A stretch of 64,000 bases of DNA from Siphonodentalium dalli (GCA_032622095.1 CP136068.1:7045314-7109313), one strand, 5' to 3'; positions 24,990 to 36,225 are shown, counted from the first letter of the stretch. Made by a program: numbers and translations. The notes: generated from the letters alone by a model not told the origin.

Positions 24990-25297
24990 CTATTTCATTA
25001 TTCTTAAACCATTTGTAGATGTTACCGAAAGAGAAGTCTTTGCGCTTGTTGCGTTGAATATGAAATTTTCTCTAACATTACCAGGAACTTTCTCGCAAAT
25101 AGCAGCAATATATCACGCCTGATAATTGTTACGTTCTTTATTGTTTATATTGGTGAAATATGTCTGCATGCTGCCGGACACCTTATTTCATCGTGAACTG
25201 TATCTTGAAATATATTATTTGTATAGTGTGATCTACACGATAAGTTAATAGCTTCTTTAAATGTTGACCCGCATTGTATCCTGGATATATGTTGTAG
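24990..25297. other. LINE 3' flank and probable intron
   Basis: AT-rich; ends in GATATATGTTGTAG, the splice acceptor of exon A. No preceding exon was found here; the exon before A must be phase 2 and lies upstream or outside the window. Confidence 0.4.
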
Positions 25298-25403
25298 TTA
25301 TTCTGCGGATCAGGTCATTGGACCATATGACGTCTACCCAACTGCCGGGGACCTTCCGCGGACATGGTGCCAAAAAGTGTACGATGCTAACCAGTTCATA
25401 TCG
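25298..25403 (+). CDS. FBXL4-like-domain gene 1, exon A
   Basis: 106-nt exon between GTTGTAG and GTAAGT; one base completes a codon from a missing upstream exon, then 35 codons. It reads YSADQVIGPYDVYPTAGDLP, then RTWCQKVYDANQFIS. The pattern (Y/W)SA.QV.G..DVYP..GD...(T/A)W......Q.F/YI is the start of the beta-sandwich module found in the N-terminal part of FBXL4 and in many secreted invertebrate proteins. The homologous exon on the minus strand (62069-62174) has exactly the same length and phases. Exons A, B and C join in frame (0/0) to give one domain ending in a stop codon. The first exon(s), probably with a signal peptide, are not identified. Function is unknown; FBXL4 itself is a mitochondrial F-box protein, but no F-box or leucine-rich repeats are present here. 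Confidence 0.8.
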
Positions 25404-27648
25404 GTAAGTCTTTCTATGAAAGCTTTAGTCATTTCCACAATGAGAAAATCAAGTACAAAAGCTTGCGGGCCTGAAGTAGCAACGGAAGTCGTACTATCTT
25501 CTATAGATGCATACATCGGTCCAATATGATTTGGGAAATGCTGAGAACATTTGGCAAACACTTTACTAAAATGACAAAAGTAATGTTTGGGCTAGCCCAG
25601 ACACCGTCTGGCCAGGGTTTGCGTCGTAGCTTGCCAAATTTGATAATGGAAAAATCAATGACATATGGCGAAATGTATTTACATGTGGCAGGTAAGTGAG
25701 TTATCAATTCCCAAGAAAGTAACGCCTATTTATTACGAAGCCGGTATCTCAGTATATGTAACCCATTGACCTCGAAAGTACCGAACGCTAGGTGGTATCA
25801 TATTATGTAATTAATACATATGCCAAGGTATATAATCTGATTGCATCACCCGCAAAGTGAGACTTGTATGGTATGATGCAAGGCTATGGTGTTTTTTTCC
25901 CCGCTATTTCCTTGTATTTAATCAATACCACATCTACGCTTGAACATATACGAGTACCAGCAAGATGGTGGCTATGTTCCTAAATTATAAATATAAGACA
26001 CTCTGGTGATATCAGTCCCATATATAAGGTGTATACTTTAATGTGCAAGATATCGTGAACTTGACAACCATCATGAATTATTCAAAAGTTCGTTCTTATG
26101 TTTTATTCCATATTGATCATGATTGGATATGATTTGTGAAGTCTCGAGCAAACTGGTGAATACCAAGTTACCACTGAGATGGAGGTTGCATGTTTGTGCC
26201 TTGGGATCTGAATCTCATCACATCACTGTATTGTTTGAAATTTACACCACCCATAGTCACGCTACAACATACTTTTTATTCAGCATACACTCTTTATGCT
26301 ATCTGGGATCTGAATCTCATCACATCACTGTATTGTTTGAAATTTACACCACCCATAGTCACGCTACAACATACTTTTTATTCAGCATACACTCTTTATG
26401 CTATCTGGGATCTGAATCTCATCACATCACTGTATTGTTTGAAATTTACACCACCCATAGTCACGCTACAACATACTTTTTATTCAGCATACACTCTTTA
26501 TGCTATCTGGGATCTGAATCTCATCACATCACTGTATTTTTTGAAATGTACACCACCCATAATCACGCTACAACATAATTTGTATTCAGCATACACTCTT
26601 TATGCTATATATGTATTGTGTATAATTTAGCATGTACATTTCTCCTGGAGAATAATGCAAAAGTGAATGCGCCAAAGAATGTTTAGGTTCTCCCAGACGC
26701 CCCACAATAGTTACATTCCCATGCCACATACATTACAGGGCGTGAACGGAATTATCCTCTCCCCATTGCAACCACCCATTTCACTGTGGGACAACCCACG
26801 CACATATAAATAATATAAATGGTAATTAGCCAGTGTGAAGGGTATATCAGATGTGCAATTAGGCTGGTTGTGCTATGGTTTGCCTATTTCTATATACTAA
26901 TGTTAATGCCAAGTTATATGTTTCTATTCAACCGTAAGATGTGTAGGCATAACATCATGATGCGATGGCACTTGTTTGTTATTATCTGGATAACGAAAAG
27001 TTAACTGGGCATTATTTGAATACGGATGGGAAACTCTACCACTAATCCATTTTAGTTAAGTGATCATGCATGATCATTTGCTATATTGCTGGTGGATCCT
27101 GCTGAGTTGCTATGATGAAGTTAAGGAACAATGACAGTGATTACGCACTACCAGTGATTTTGTTGTCATGTCCACTGCATGAGGAAAATTAAATATAATT
27201 CATTCGAAAACATATAGTTTAAATTATCTAAACACTGACACTTTTTGGTGCTTGCAAACTGGCCATAATCAAAATGGTTATTCCTGCCGTTTTTGCAGAC
27301 ACACTGGCAGCCGTGATTAAAATAGTTTTAAAATGTATGTATTCAAGAATGTTTATGAACAAATCAGCTTGTTCTCAAAAATCGATAAGATTAACCTGAC
27401 ACCGCAAAATAACAACTTTAGAAACAATAACACTGCATTGTACTTAACACCATCCGTTTGATCTACCAGCTACACTTTTAAATAAAACGATACATAATTA
27501 TATGAATTCGAGAGTGCCTGTTCATGACATATGCGCACGTGTGGTTCGGCCAAACCTGTTTTACCTTAGGTTGGCGTATTTGTCATTATACATGATTAGT
27601 TGATATGTATTACCCGCTGGCAGTGAGTTAATGCATGTTGTGTTTCAG
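25404..27648 (+). other. intron A-B of FBXL4-like gene 1
   Basis: 2245 bp, starts GTAAGT and ends TTTCAG. It holds the 4 x 102-bp tandem repeat at 26203-26608 and otherwise AT-rich sequence without recognisable features. Confidence 0.7.
26203..26608. repeat. four tandem copies of a 102-bp unit
   Basis: Units begin GGGATCTGAATCTCATCACA at 26203, 26305, 26407 and 26509. The first three are virtually identical; the fourth has several substitutions (TATTTTTTGAAATG, CATAATCACG, CATAATTTGT). Because 102 is divisible by three, two frames stay open (26123-26578 and 26190-26630) and give repeated peptides, but base changes are not biased to third positions, so these are by-products of the period. Confidence 0.97.
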
Positions 27649-27831
27649 GTGAAGGTGGTGACATTTATATACCTCCACTGGTTTGTGGTGTATGAGACAC
27701 ATAATTCCGGTGGTGTGAAGGAAGTCAAGGCATATGATCCATGCAGTCGTTACGAAACTATCTGGAGCACAGCCACTACACAAAATCTCGGAAGCACAGT
27801 GAGAGCGTTCAACATAACACTAAACCCACCG
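27649..27831 (+). CDS. FBXL4-like-domain gene 1, exon B
   Basis: 183 nt (61 codons, phase 0/0) between TGTTTCAG and GTAATG. Starts VKVVTFIYLHW, then FVVYETHNSGGVKEVKA, ETIWS and TVRAFNITLNPP. The VYET..(S/P)G.V..(V/I).A block is the hallmark strand pair of the FBXL4-type module (E-T-[YN]-x-PG-A-V in better conserved members), followed by the W-x-x-[IL]-W motif, here ETIWS. Gene 1 has NSGGV where gene 2 keeps HPGAV, so it is the more diverged copy. Exon B of gene 2 is 186 nt with the same phases and the same GTAATG donor. Confidence 0.85.
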
Positions 27832-28326
27832 GTAATGTGATTTACTAGAATGCGTTTAAATATGTAGTGTAAAATTTTACACCATAAACCATTATATATA
27901 AGCTGTGTTGCTATATTAATTGTTTAACATTTTCCAATAACAAAATTACGTATGGAAACCATTGTTATACACACAAGTTCAAATATTTAAGTCAAAATAT
28001 TGTTATAATCTTTCTCAATGGTTCGACCTTTTCCAATGTTTAAAGGTACTCAATCCGACAAGACGGTTCCCATGTCATCAAGTTACAACAACCATATTTC
28101 TTCAAAATATCAGAATTTATATCTTGTTATCAGAACAATATAATGCTAACCGCTGGTATAAAAAATTCCAAAATGGTGTTATTGTCCAACGAAATATGGC
28201 CGTATTATCAATTTCGTATCGCGAAATTTGGCCGCATTACCACTTGATTTTAGAGTTATCCATCTTCATCCGCAATTGTGTCAGAGACCATTGGTTTGAC
28301 AACTCTTTTCTGGGCCACACATAATT

Positions 28327-28450
28327 ACACATTTCGAGAAATAACAAATTTCAAAAATCGATATCTGATCACTCTGAGATTTGATCGGTTGGCTCCTCGG
28401 CTCAAATCAAATATTGTTCACACCCGAAGTCAAAGAAATAATCATTTGGG
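28327..28450. repeat. dispersed repeat family, copy
   Basis: Blocks AACAAATTTCAAAAATCGAT, CTCTGAGATTTGATCGGTTG, CTCCTCGGCTCAAATCAAAT and CACCCGAAGTCAAAGAAATA align in order with 14710-14832 and 9055-9158. It sits inside intron B-C of gene 1. Confidence 0.75.
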
Positions 28451-28699
28451 AGTGCTAATTCGCACCGTGAGTTATTATATCATGTTAACATTCATTTGTC
28501 GCTATGGGTCGGCAAAATCCAGATTCTCAAATGTGGATAGTATAATAGAAATTAAGGTTCCGGAAATTCGGTCACCAGGCAACACCACTCATCCTGGTGT
28601 GCCTACACTAAATGTAGTCCAATATGACCCTATGTCAATATGTATGTCCAATGTGAATATGAGCTTAATTTCAAGAGAGCTGGTTTTAATGTAAGAGGT

Positions 28700-29345
28700 A
28701 TTGCCATCCAGCACTAACGATCCCATTTCCACCAATAATTCCCAGACATCACATCAAGAAGTGGCATCTCCGGCAGATGAGAATGTCGCCAAATATATGC
28801 TTGGACTAAAGCCCTCAGAAAATGAAGACGAGGTGGTGCATCCGGTGTTGGTGGTAGCTTTTCACCATCAATCATTTTTTTTTCAAATACATGAACCATC
28901 TTGCCGAAGCTAAGGTATTTGTTGGCCTTGAATACATAGACTCTATATGAATTTATCTGTTAATTCAACCGTCATATCACTAAAATTCCCATTGACTCCA
29001 ATCACCTCAATGACATCTCTATCCTTTATGGTGTCCAAGGCGATAAACATATTCAACCAAGTCTTCTTCTCTTTAACCGCCAGTCATCATGTTGTGTCAC
29101 TCCCGGTAATTGGTACTAATTGCATGCATAGCAATAATACCTTTCATGATATTCCGGCTGAGACAGTGATGTACTTCTGATATATCAAAAGTATTGTCTT
29201 TCCAAAACAGGAAAGTGTTCACTGGCAAATATGTACGATAGTACAATAACAACAGTATAACATCAATACCAGGGCTCCAAATGTGTAGAACGTCACTCAA
29301 ATAAGCTGACAATGAGAAGTGAACTGCGTGAGCTATAATCATTAT
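28700..29345 (-). pseudogene. decayed repeat-associated ORF (HA..GSDTT / LPP..DA family)
   Basis: Read on the minus strand from 29345. Frame 1 gives SPGIDVILLLLYYRTYLP, DNTFDISEVHHCL and MKGIIAMHAI. After a frameshift near the HAI codons comes TGSDTT, then KEKKTWLNMF and IALDTIKDRDVIEV. After further shifts and stops come ARWFMYLKKKM, EKLPPTPDAPPRLHFLRAL and VQAYIWRHSHLP. The order SP.(T)DV..LLLY ... HA.(S/T)G(C/S)DTT ... LPP(T).DA...H..RA..QA.IW is a signature I know from a large uncharacterised family that is highly repeated in cnidarian, mollusc and other invertebrate genomes and is probably mobile-element-borne. The SPDTDV-like start is suggestive of a nuclease fold (inference). At least three frameshifts/stops make this copy dead. 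Confidence 0.75.
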
Positions 29346-29660
29346 ATCCGCCGCTTCATGGTCATGTCATCAACAATACTTGTTTTCTGCTTGGGTGACT
29401 TGAACGTAGCATGAACTAATAGCTCCATCTGAAAATAATGGAATGAAAATAATAAATATGGTATATAAGTTACTTGTTACAACTTAAAATTGCTCCATTC
29501 AAGTACTATACCATGAACATTTGGGCAACACTTCGTGTGATGCTCTCCACATTGACCCGATAGTGTATGTCATGCACTGCTTGATATATATTAAATTTGG
29601 TCAGCACCCCCTCCCTATGCTGTAGAAGGGGTATGCATTTGGTCTTCTTACTCGTTTCAG

Positions 29661-29759
29661 GTTGCATTCAAGGCCAACAAATTTCGTGTATATGTGGACT
29701 GCTCGCAGGCACGGGACTGTGTGAACATAGATGCTATCCTGTTTGGAGGGAAGCGGTGA
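29661..29759 (+). CDS. FBXL4-like-domain gene 1, exon C (terminal)
   Basis: 99 nt (32 codons plus TGA at 29757-29759) after the acceptor CTCGTTTCAG, phase 0. Reads VAFKANKFRVYVDCSQ, then ARDCVNIDAILFGGKR. The F..N.(F/I)R(V/L).(V/L)D.S .....(N/E)IDA(I/V).L.G pattern is the closing strand of the FBXL4-type module. Together exons A-B-C encode about 128 residues of domain and stop six residues after the IDAI motif, so the domain is C-terminal. An ATTAAA at 29804-29809 could serve as polyadenylation signal. Confidence 0.85.
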   Translation, partial: VAFKANKFRVYVDCSQARDCVNIDAILFGGKR

Positions 29760-30239
29760 TTGTGGTCTGAATACCGTCTGAAACTCGTGACAAATCAATC
29801 CGGATTAAATCCGGAATTAGTAGAAAAAATTTGATAATTATCCAAAATATGTTTCGACACATTATGTAGTGTGTTCCGTTAAACGAAAACCATTCTTAAT
29901 ATTTCTCATAGTCGATTATTACTCAATCAGAAATGTAATTAAAACTCCGACAAGTGTGTTTACCGAAGACTCTCAGACTTTACTTGACCCAATTCTTGTA
30001 TTAGTCAACTTCCTTATGTAATTAACCTGACGTTGTGAGTTAAAAGCAATATTAAAGTGGATTTGTATTGGGTTCCATGTGGTATTTTAGGATTGACTTG
30101 TTTCCAGCTTTAAATTTTCCGGAATCTGACAATAAAGAGGATTTTTCAAATTTAAAGAGCGTTTCGCTTTTTGAAATATTTAAAATTGCTCTCGCCTCGC
30201 ATATATGCTTTGGCTTAACACATATTAAAAATGATAAAA
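29760..30239. other. 3' flank of gene 1
   Basis: AT-rich. A frame at 30068-30268 (66 codons) has reasonable composition but no recognised domain. Confidence 0.35.
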
Positions 30240-30363
30240 TTGTAAAAGAATGTAGAAAAATATTATAAAAATTGTTAAAAAATGTAAGAACAAATTATAA
30301 AATTGTTAAAGAATGTAAGAAAAAATGGCCAATGCATTCTCTTATATAAGAGAATGCATTGGC
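30240..30363. repeat. three degenerate 30-bp repeats abutting a perfect 36-bp palindrome
   Basis: Three units of AAAATTGTTAAAGAATGTAAGAA type fill 30234-30325. Directly after, 30328-30363 is a perfect palindrome: GCCAATGCATTCTCTTAT on one side and ATAAGAGAATGCATTGGC on the other, with no loop. Confidence 0.95.
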
Positions 30364-30369
30364 ACAGGT

Positions 30370-32440
30370 CATAACTGTAACCATCACAATGTGGTCAATG
30401 AACCGGTTCCAATGATATCCATATTTGTATGGTGTTATTGAGACAGACCGAAGATATCGTAGGCTGTTGAAGCTTTATTTTGGGCGTTTTTGGCTGGTTT
30501 GTTGGGTAAAGGGTTAATGGATTTTGAAAAACCATTGCGTATTGTTGTGTACATATTTGCGCCATGTGTTGCATACACATACACCACACACTAGTCCAGT
30601 GCGTTGATGAGCAAACAATGCCAAACCCGGAACAAATTGCAAAATAATTATTAGTAAACAAAATCGAAATCAGTGTTCTGGTATCGATGTTATCACGTCA
30701 AGCCCGGTTAGCAAAATATGAAAAGAAAATTAGCTACTCGGAAACTTCCGAATAATTCATATACAATAGAGAACAAACCAAACTCCTTCCAACACTGGAA
30801 CCGTATACATATTGTTTATAATATTATGTTCGCGTTTCTCTGTATCATATGACGGACCAAAGCTCGGATTGTTTGACTATATTATTTTATCTTTGATCTC
30901 TTCTCGTTCACTGGTATCGGAATTATTAATGTTTATTACGGTGGATATGTCCCACAAAAACGTCCAGAGATGAAAGATATACATATACATGTACTGACGG
31001 TTACAATGTTCAATTATGGGTTTTGGTCCAAACGATCGTCGAACATACATGCACTTGCAGTAGTGTTCGTTTCTGGTGTTTTATTTTTTGCTGAGTAAAC
31101 AATTTGCGCTATTTATTTTCGACAGTATAAATCGCTCTTTCCTGTTCGACTTTCGTTGTATAAGGAAAAATATTATTCTCGAACGTCGCTACCAGATAAT
31201 AACTCTCGGTTATAGTGGGATGTTCCCGCTTATAGTGGGATTGTACGTGACAATGAGTGGAATTGTTCAGTTGAATGCAACTTATATTCCCGACGAAATA
31301 TTTTGCGGATATACTTATGTCATATACCGTATCAGAATCATGCTTATACCTAGGATTGGGTATACTGCAAAACATAAATATAGTTGTATTTGTGATATAT
31401 GTGTGAATATATATTCTTGTCTACACTACGTTCCATGCGAATATATGCCGTCCGTGCACACCTCTTACTGTATGTATTGATTCACAATTGATATATAAGA
31501 TTTCGAATTCCGATACAGTGAATTCGGTTTCATTCGCGTGTACATATATGGATACGTGTAGATGGTACCTACATTTCGTCGCCTGAGAATTATAACGTGT
31601 TAAGTGCCATTTTCAAAAAAACATCGAGTTTGGTATATCGTTGGAATCGTCAAGACCCAACTGATTGATAAGCTATTGGGTAACAACGGAATGGTGTATG
31701 ACAGACGTATACCTATATGTCAGGTGCATAATGTTTCATAATAATGCTATATACAATTCAGTACTATACTGTTACAAAGGAGCACATTTAACACGATTCG
31801 TATGCTCAGTGGTTTTGTTGTTATGAAATGTCAGTGATATAATGTGTGTTATAGCAGTGAAAATCGAAAAACCTGAATGCAATAGAACACCTTCGAAACA
31901 AAGTTGTATCTATCGTGAACAATCGTCAAAAATCTGCTTTATTTAAGCCGTATGTATATTTCCATGTAAAGTGACCCAACACATACGTATACAGTCGCTA
32001 CCAGCTTGGTCGCTCAGATATGATGGAAATAATTTTCAAATGTCATTTTTCTCCCACTATAATATTTAAGAGTTTGGACATTATAATTATCGAGCAACGA
32101 TATATTTACTTGCATGTAATGTAGACTATCTATTGTTTCTCGTTACGTGTGATATATATGCACGTATTTCAGCCCAAATATATATATGGCCGCGCCCCAT
32201 TTTTCGTCACCATCGTCGTATCTCGTTGTTATAGTTAGTTAAATGACTACGGCTACTTCCCTAATAATTCATATGCAATAGTGAATAAATCAAACTCCTT
32301 CCAACACTGGAACCTTATACATATTCATATGTTCGCGTTTCTCTGTATCATATGACCGTCATTATAATTCGTCTAGTTAGTCCAGGACTACTGCTATGAC
32401 AGTGTCTAAATGTGTCATATTCGTTGCTCATCGACGAAGT
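30370..32440. other. non-coding stretch with a duplicated 110-130 bp segment
   Basis: About 30730-30855 and 32245-32355 share in the same order TACTCGG/TACGGCTACTTCC, AATAATTCATAT(A/G)CAATAG, CAAACTCCTTCCAACACTGG and GTTCGCGTTTCTCTGTATCA. A 134-codon frame at 31076-31480 shows no domain and is not called. A short tandem CTTATAGTGGGAT pair lies near 31210-31240. Confidence 0.6.
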
Positions 32441-32466
32441 TCCGTTCGACTCTACTCTCCGGGTAA

Positions 32467-32984
32467 CACCCCTGGTCAAGTGGTCCTGCTAATATGATAT
32501 GATGCGGTTGGGTCCGGCTGAATTGCTATGGTGCGGGTAGGGCAAAATGATGCTGTTACGAAAAAGTACCTTTACTTTTTCTAAAGTTGTCATTTTCGCG
32601 ATGTTTTGCTAACCCGAGCTATTTGAGAAAAAACCAGTGTGTGTACGAAACATTCAATAACTTATTTATTTTTAAAATGTATAACAATGCCTGTGCTGGT
32701 GCTTCTAAAACGACATGATTAACCGTCTTGAATATAGTCGATTTTCAATAACTAATACAACTGTTAATAAAAATGTGTCGCAATAAATATATTTTTGAAT
32801 GTTTGATATACATAATGGCTTTCCTTGTATATGTTCAGATTACTGGAACACTGCGAAAAGACATATTAAAACACAATTAACGGTACTTTGTGTTAACAGC
32901 ATCAGTTTGCCCCAACAGCATCATAGCAATTCAGCAGGACCCAACCGTTCATAGCACATTAGCAGGATCACTTGACCAGGGGTC
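32467..32984. mobile_element. 518-bp MITE with about 90-bp terminal inverted repeats
   Basis: Left end CACCCCTGGTCAAGTGGTCC ... GCTGAATTGCTATGGTGC pairs with the complement of the right end (GACCCCTGGTCAAGTGATCC ... GCTGAATTGCTATGATGC). The arms are about 90 bp and mostly identical, ending at GATGCTGTTA. The sequence GGTAA flanks both sides (32462-32466 and 32985-32989), an apparent 5-bp target-site duplication. No ORF inside. The superfamily cannot be assigned from TIR and TSD length alone. Confidence 0.85.
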
Positions 32985-32989
32985 GGTAA

Positions 32990-33865
32990 ATATCTCGAAT
33001 CAGATAATGCGTCGTGTCTCTGCTTCTTTTCCCTTGTGTTCAGGTTATCGATGTTGATGCACGTTGACTGTTGGGCAAGAGTAGCCCATAGCACGTCTAC
33101 AATATATTGGTGTAAGTGTCGATAGACAATTTGACGCGACTCACTGTGTTGACGCTGATAATTACGATTACTCGACATAAGTAATGATTTGAGAACGGTA
33201 AAAAACATTGCCCATCCATTCCCACCTCGGTGAGATGAAATAACGGATCACGTTGGTAACCATCACTTTAGACCACGTATTCTCGGTCCAAAAGAGCTTG
33301 GGATGTCCGCTGGATTTATGTTGTTTTGAACCGAGTCCCGTTTCGTTACTCTTCTATAACGGGCTTTCTTTGAACTCATGCATGCAAGTAATAATATCCG
33401 CGATTAATCTGCCTACAACATTATATATAATTTACCGTGATACAAAAAGGTATAGTGATGATACCATCGTTTAATGTATTGTTTACATACATTGTATGAT
33501 AGCGCGACAAATCGAAATTCTCTGGAAAACAACACATTGCTTATGTAGAAGTCTTGGTGCGTTGATATTCAACGGACCTCTGATGTACGCATAATTGAGA
33601 TCATCGTCATCGCGAAGGGCTGCCCTGTATGTTCATAAGCACAAAGTGTCAGTTTAACCTAGTCTAAAGACACACACACATGATAATTAATTAAGTCTGG
33701 GTGCAACGGCGGTTATATAAGAGTAACGGGCTGGGACTTGGTCCAAAACAACATCAACCCAACTGATAGCTATCCCAAACTCTTTGTGGCTCCGAGAAGA
33801 CTTAGTCTACCATCAATTCTGCTCTGATAACGGTCGAAATATGGATTATGTTTACCACTTACGGT
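32990..33865. other. non-coding stretch
   Basis: No exon, RNA or repeat supported. A frame at 33253-33474 has no domain. Confidence 0.4.
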
Positions 33866-33868
33866 ATC

Positions 33869-34030
33869 GCGATATAATCTCACCCATTTATATGTTTGCG
33901 AAATTGCGATATAATTTCATTCATTCATGTGTGTTTGCTATATAATCTCATCCGGTTGTGTGTGTTTGTGATATAACCTCATCCATATATGTGTGTTTAC
34001 GATATAATCTCATCCATTTATGTGTATTTG
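33869..34030. repeat. five copies of a 31-bp unit
   Basis: GATATAATCTCATCCATTTA followed by TGTGTGTTTGC recurs at 33871, about 33908, 33939, 33970 and 34001; the first spacing is 37 bp and the rest are 31 bp. Degenerate minisatellite. Confidence 0.85.
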
Positions 34031-34374
34031 AAATCTAGAGTTTGTCCATGCATGTATGTCCATACGCTAACGTGAAAGTAGTGCGGGGTCCGTAACGAGT
34101 ACACACATCGTCCAGACCCCGAGTGGTACACATCTCGCAGGAGATATTGATGTGTGTCACAGGTGATACATTCCATATGCATGTCACACATTATGTACAG
34201 GTACACAACCCGTGAATCACATATAAAGCTTCCAGAGTTAGCACTAAATTGGTTGTCAGTTACCGTTGTCAACAAAGAGCTACTCAATGTCTGTCAGTGG
34301 TCGTCATAATTAGGTGAACCAATGGTAAATATTGTTTCACATTACTTATTTTACATTGTCCAACTTTCGAGTCG

Positions 34375-34490
34375 AGTCGTCAGTATGGGCGTCCGTCCGT
34401 CAGAACATATCACTTTATAACTCGGGTGTTATTTATGAAACTTCGTTATCCTTTGGCACGGTGATAGCACATGTTGGGCAAAAGGATACT
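34375..34490. repeat. GTCCGTCCGTC-led dispersed repeat fragment
   Basis: GGGCGTCCGTCCGTCAGAAC followed by TATAACTCGGGTGTTATTTATGAAAC and TCCTTTGGCACGGTGATAGC. The combination of GTCCGTC copies and a 'TATAACTCG..TATGAAACTT' block is a common repeat layout in lophotrochozoan genomes (from memory). 52695-52880 is a similar fragment with GTCCGTTTGTCCGTC and TCGAGTTATAGCCCCTTGGTCGG. Confidence 0.5.
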
Positions 34491-35472
34491 GATATACTGT
34501 TTTCGGGTATAGTCCATTATTTTTTTCCAGAGTGAATGTTATGTCTGTATTAACTTGCCAGCTTGTAACTTGTGCAAGGTTCTTTGGACGCATTGTGATT
34601 GTGGTACTGTTGTATCACATCTTGCAAAGAACTGATGCCGACTAAGGTTTCGTCCATTAATTTTACAAGTTTCGACCCTTGTTTGACATGCGATTTGTAA
34701 AATTGTGTATCCGTTTAAATGATTAGCGTGTAGCTTGGTTATGTGACATCGGAAATGGTGTATCGAGAGCACAGTTAAATTATAAGGATGCCAACTTCTT
34801 GGATTTAGACAACAACATAAATGTTCCATCCATATTTATTGTGCAAATTCGGATAACAGGGAGCATATGAATGTTGTCCTCTTGTGATGGGCCTGTCTGT
34901 TATTCCTGTCGTAGTTTATTGTGGAGCTTTCCACTGCTAAGTTCGAGTATGTCTTGTATTTACTTGGCAAAAAAAACAATCGTCTGTTCTGTTTGGGCCC
35001 TATCATCAAAGTTGCTTTATATTCAGTCTTATCCTCTGCCAATCATTTCTCCACATCTCCTGCAATATGTTTGTTTGAAACGTCTTTGCTATTGTACTTG
35101 ACGGGATCCTATTATTTGTCAAATTATTGTTGTGGTTATCCGAAAATACGTAAACCCGTCTGCATAGTACACTATAGGGGAGAGTAAGCACGTTTTACTG
35201 TATGATATTTTTATTTTCCCACAAGTTCTACTTATATTGTTGGTTGCGCTTGTATAAGTATACTCACCTTCGGTTATATTTGTTCTACCATTAAGTGAAT
35301 ATTATATCAATAGTGTACAACCATATATAAATGAATATTAATAAGTATATATGTTAACATAATTCTAGATCTTGCAATCATTTTTTGAATTAATAAAGAA
35401 TTGTTATTCACTTGTTAGTAATATACCCCTGCAACAGCAAAAATTTGTGGGGAGGCCAGTAATCAATAAACT
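34491..35472. other. left flank of the giant inverted-repeat element
   Basis: Open frames on the minus strand (34539-34829, 34836-35042) and overlapping plus frames have no recognised domain. No homology to the right flank (49358 onward) is visible apart from the 6-bp duplication. Confidence 0.4.
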
Positions 35473-35478
35473 ATCGCT
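35473..35478 (+). repeat. left target-site duplication ATCGCT
   Basis: ATCGCT directly precedes TGATGATAAGGC, the left end of the giant inverted-repeat element. The same six bases directly follow the right end (49352-49357). The bases outside the hexamer differ (T versus A), so the direct repeat is exactly 6 bp. Confidence 0.85.
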
Positions 35479-35718
35479 TGATGATAAGGCCCCCAGTTGG
35501 GGTTATTTCAGGAACGATAACTCTATCCGACCTATATGCAGTACTCCCGTTGGAGTTTGACCTATATTCTCCGCCCACGCATTGCATCATGGTCTATTTG
35601 TACCGGTTGGACATGTCCGGACATGACCCGCTGGTTATATCCAGACTTCTCCATATGAATGGTATATTATCTACATGTATATCACGTGATGATCTCGGTG
35701 GGGTAGCTTCAGTCTTGA

Positions 35719-35805
35719 ATGTTAAAGGGACACTAGGCTCTCACTGGGCATCATTATTAAAGTGACACATGGCGCACACTGTGGGATAATGTTAAAGTGA
35801 CATTC
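35719..35805. repeat. subterminal TTAAAGTGACA motifs, left end
   Basis: AATGTTAAAGGGACAC, TTATTAAAGTGACAC and AATGTTAAAGTGACAT occur within 90 bp. The right arm (about 49005-49110) carries the complement with one extra motif copy. Subterminal short repeats of this sort are often transposase-binding sites in other elements (inference). Confidence 0.7.
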
Positions 35806-35810
35806 GCATT

Positions 35811-36097
35811 GAAAACTTCAAAAAATTCAAAACTTCAAAAACTTCAAAAATTTCAAAAACTTCAAAAATTTCAAAAACTTCAAAAATTTCAAAAACTTCA
35901 AAAATCTCAAAAAATTTCAAAAAACTTTAAAAACTTCAAAATACTCAAAAATTTCAAAAAACTTTAAAAACTTTTAAAAAAGAAACAAAAATGAAAAACT
36001 TTCAAAAAAATTCATAAATTAAAAAAATATAAAAAACTTTAAAAACTTCAACTTTTTCTAAAATTCAAAAATAATTTAAAATTAAATTAAAATTAAC
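35811..36097. repeat. A-rich (CTTCAAAAATTTCAAAAA)n tract; mirror at 48716-48991
   Basis: About 250 bp of AAAACTTCAAAAATTTC-type simple repeat grading into AAATTAAAATTAA. On the right arm the complement TTTTTGAAGTTTTTGAAATT is present with small length differences. Confidence 0.95.
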
Positions 36098-36225
36098 TGT
36101 CTTTGAATATATATAACCCACTGCCACTTCTAAGGGTTCGACACTACACCTGAGGGGATATTGAGTGGTCTACACACGTCTCCTAAACCCTAGAATAAGA
36201 TCCAGCCCATAAGAAACTCTGCCTC

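Larger units (their letters stand above)
27832..29660 (+). other. intron B-C of FBXL4-like gene 1
   Basis: 1829 bp from GTAATG to GTTTCAG. Contains a dispersed-repeat copy (28327-28450) and, on the other strand, a decayed repeat-associated ORF (28700-29345). Confidence 0.7.

Noticed and set aside
26123-26630. Two long overlapping frames (about 150 codons) as a repeat protein
   Set aside because: They arise because the 102-bp tandem unit is divisible by three; substitutions show no codon bias.
31076-31480. 134-codon frame as a gene
   Set aside because: No domain, no splice or start context, and composition like the surrounding AT-rich DNA.
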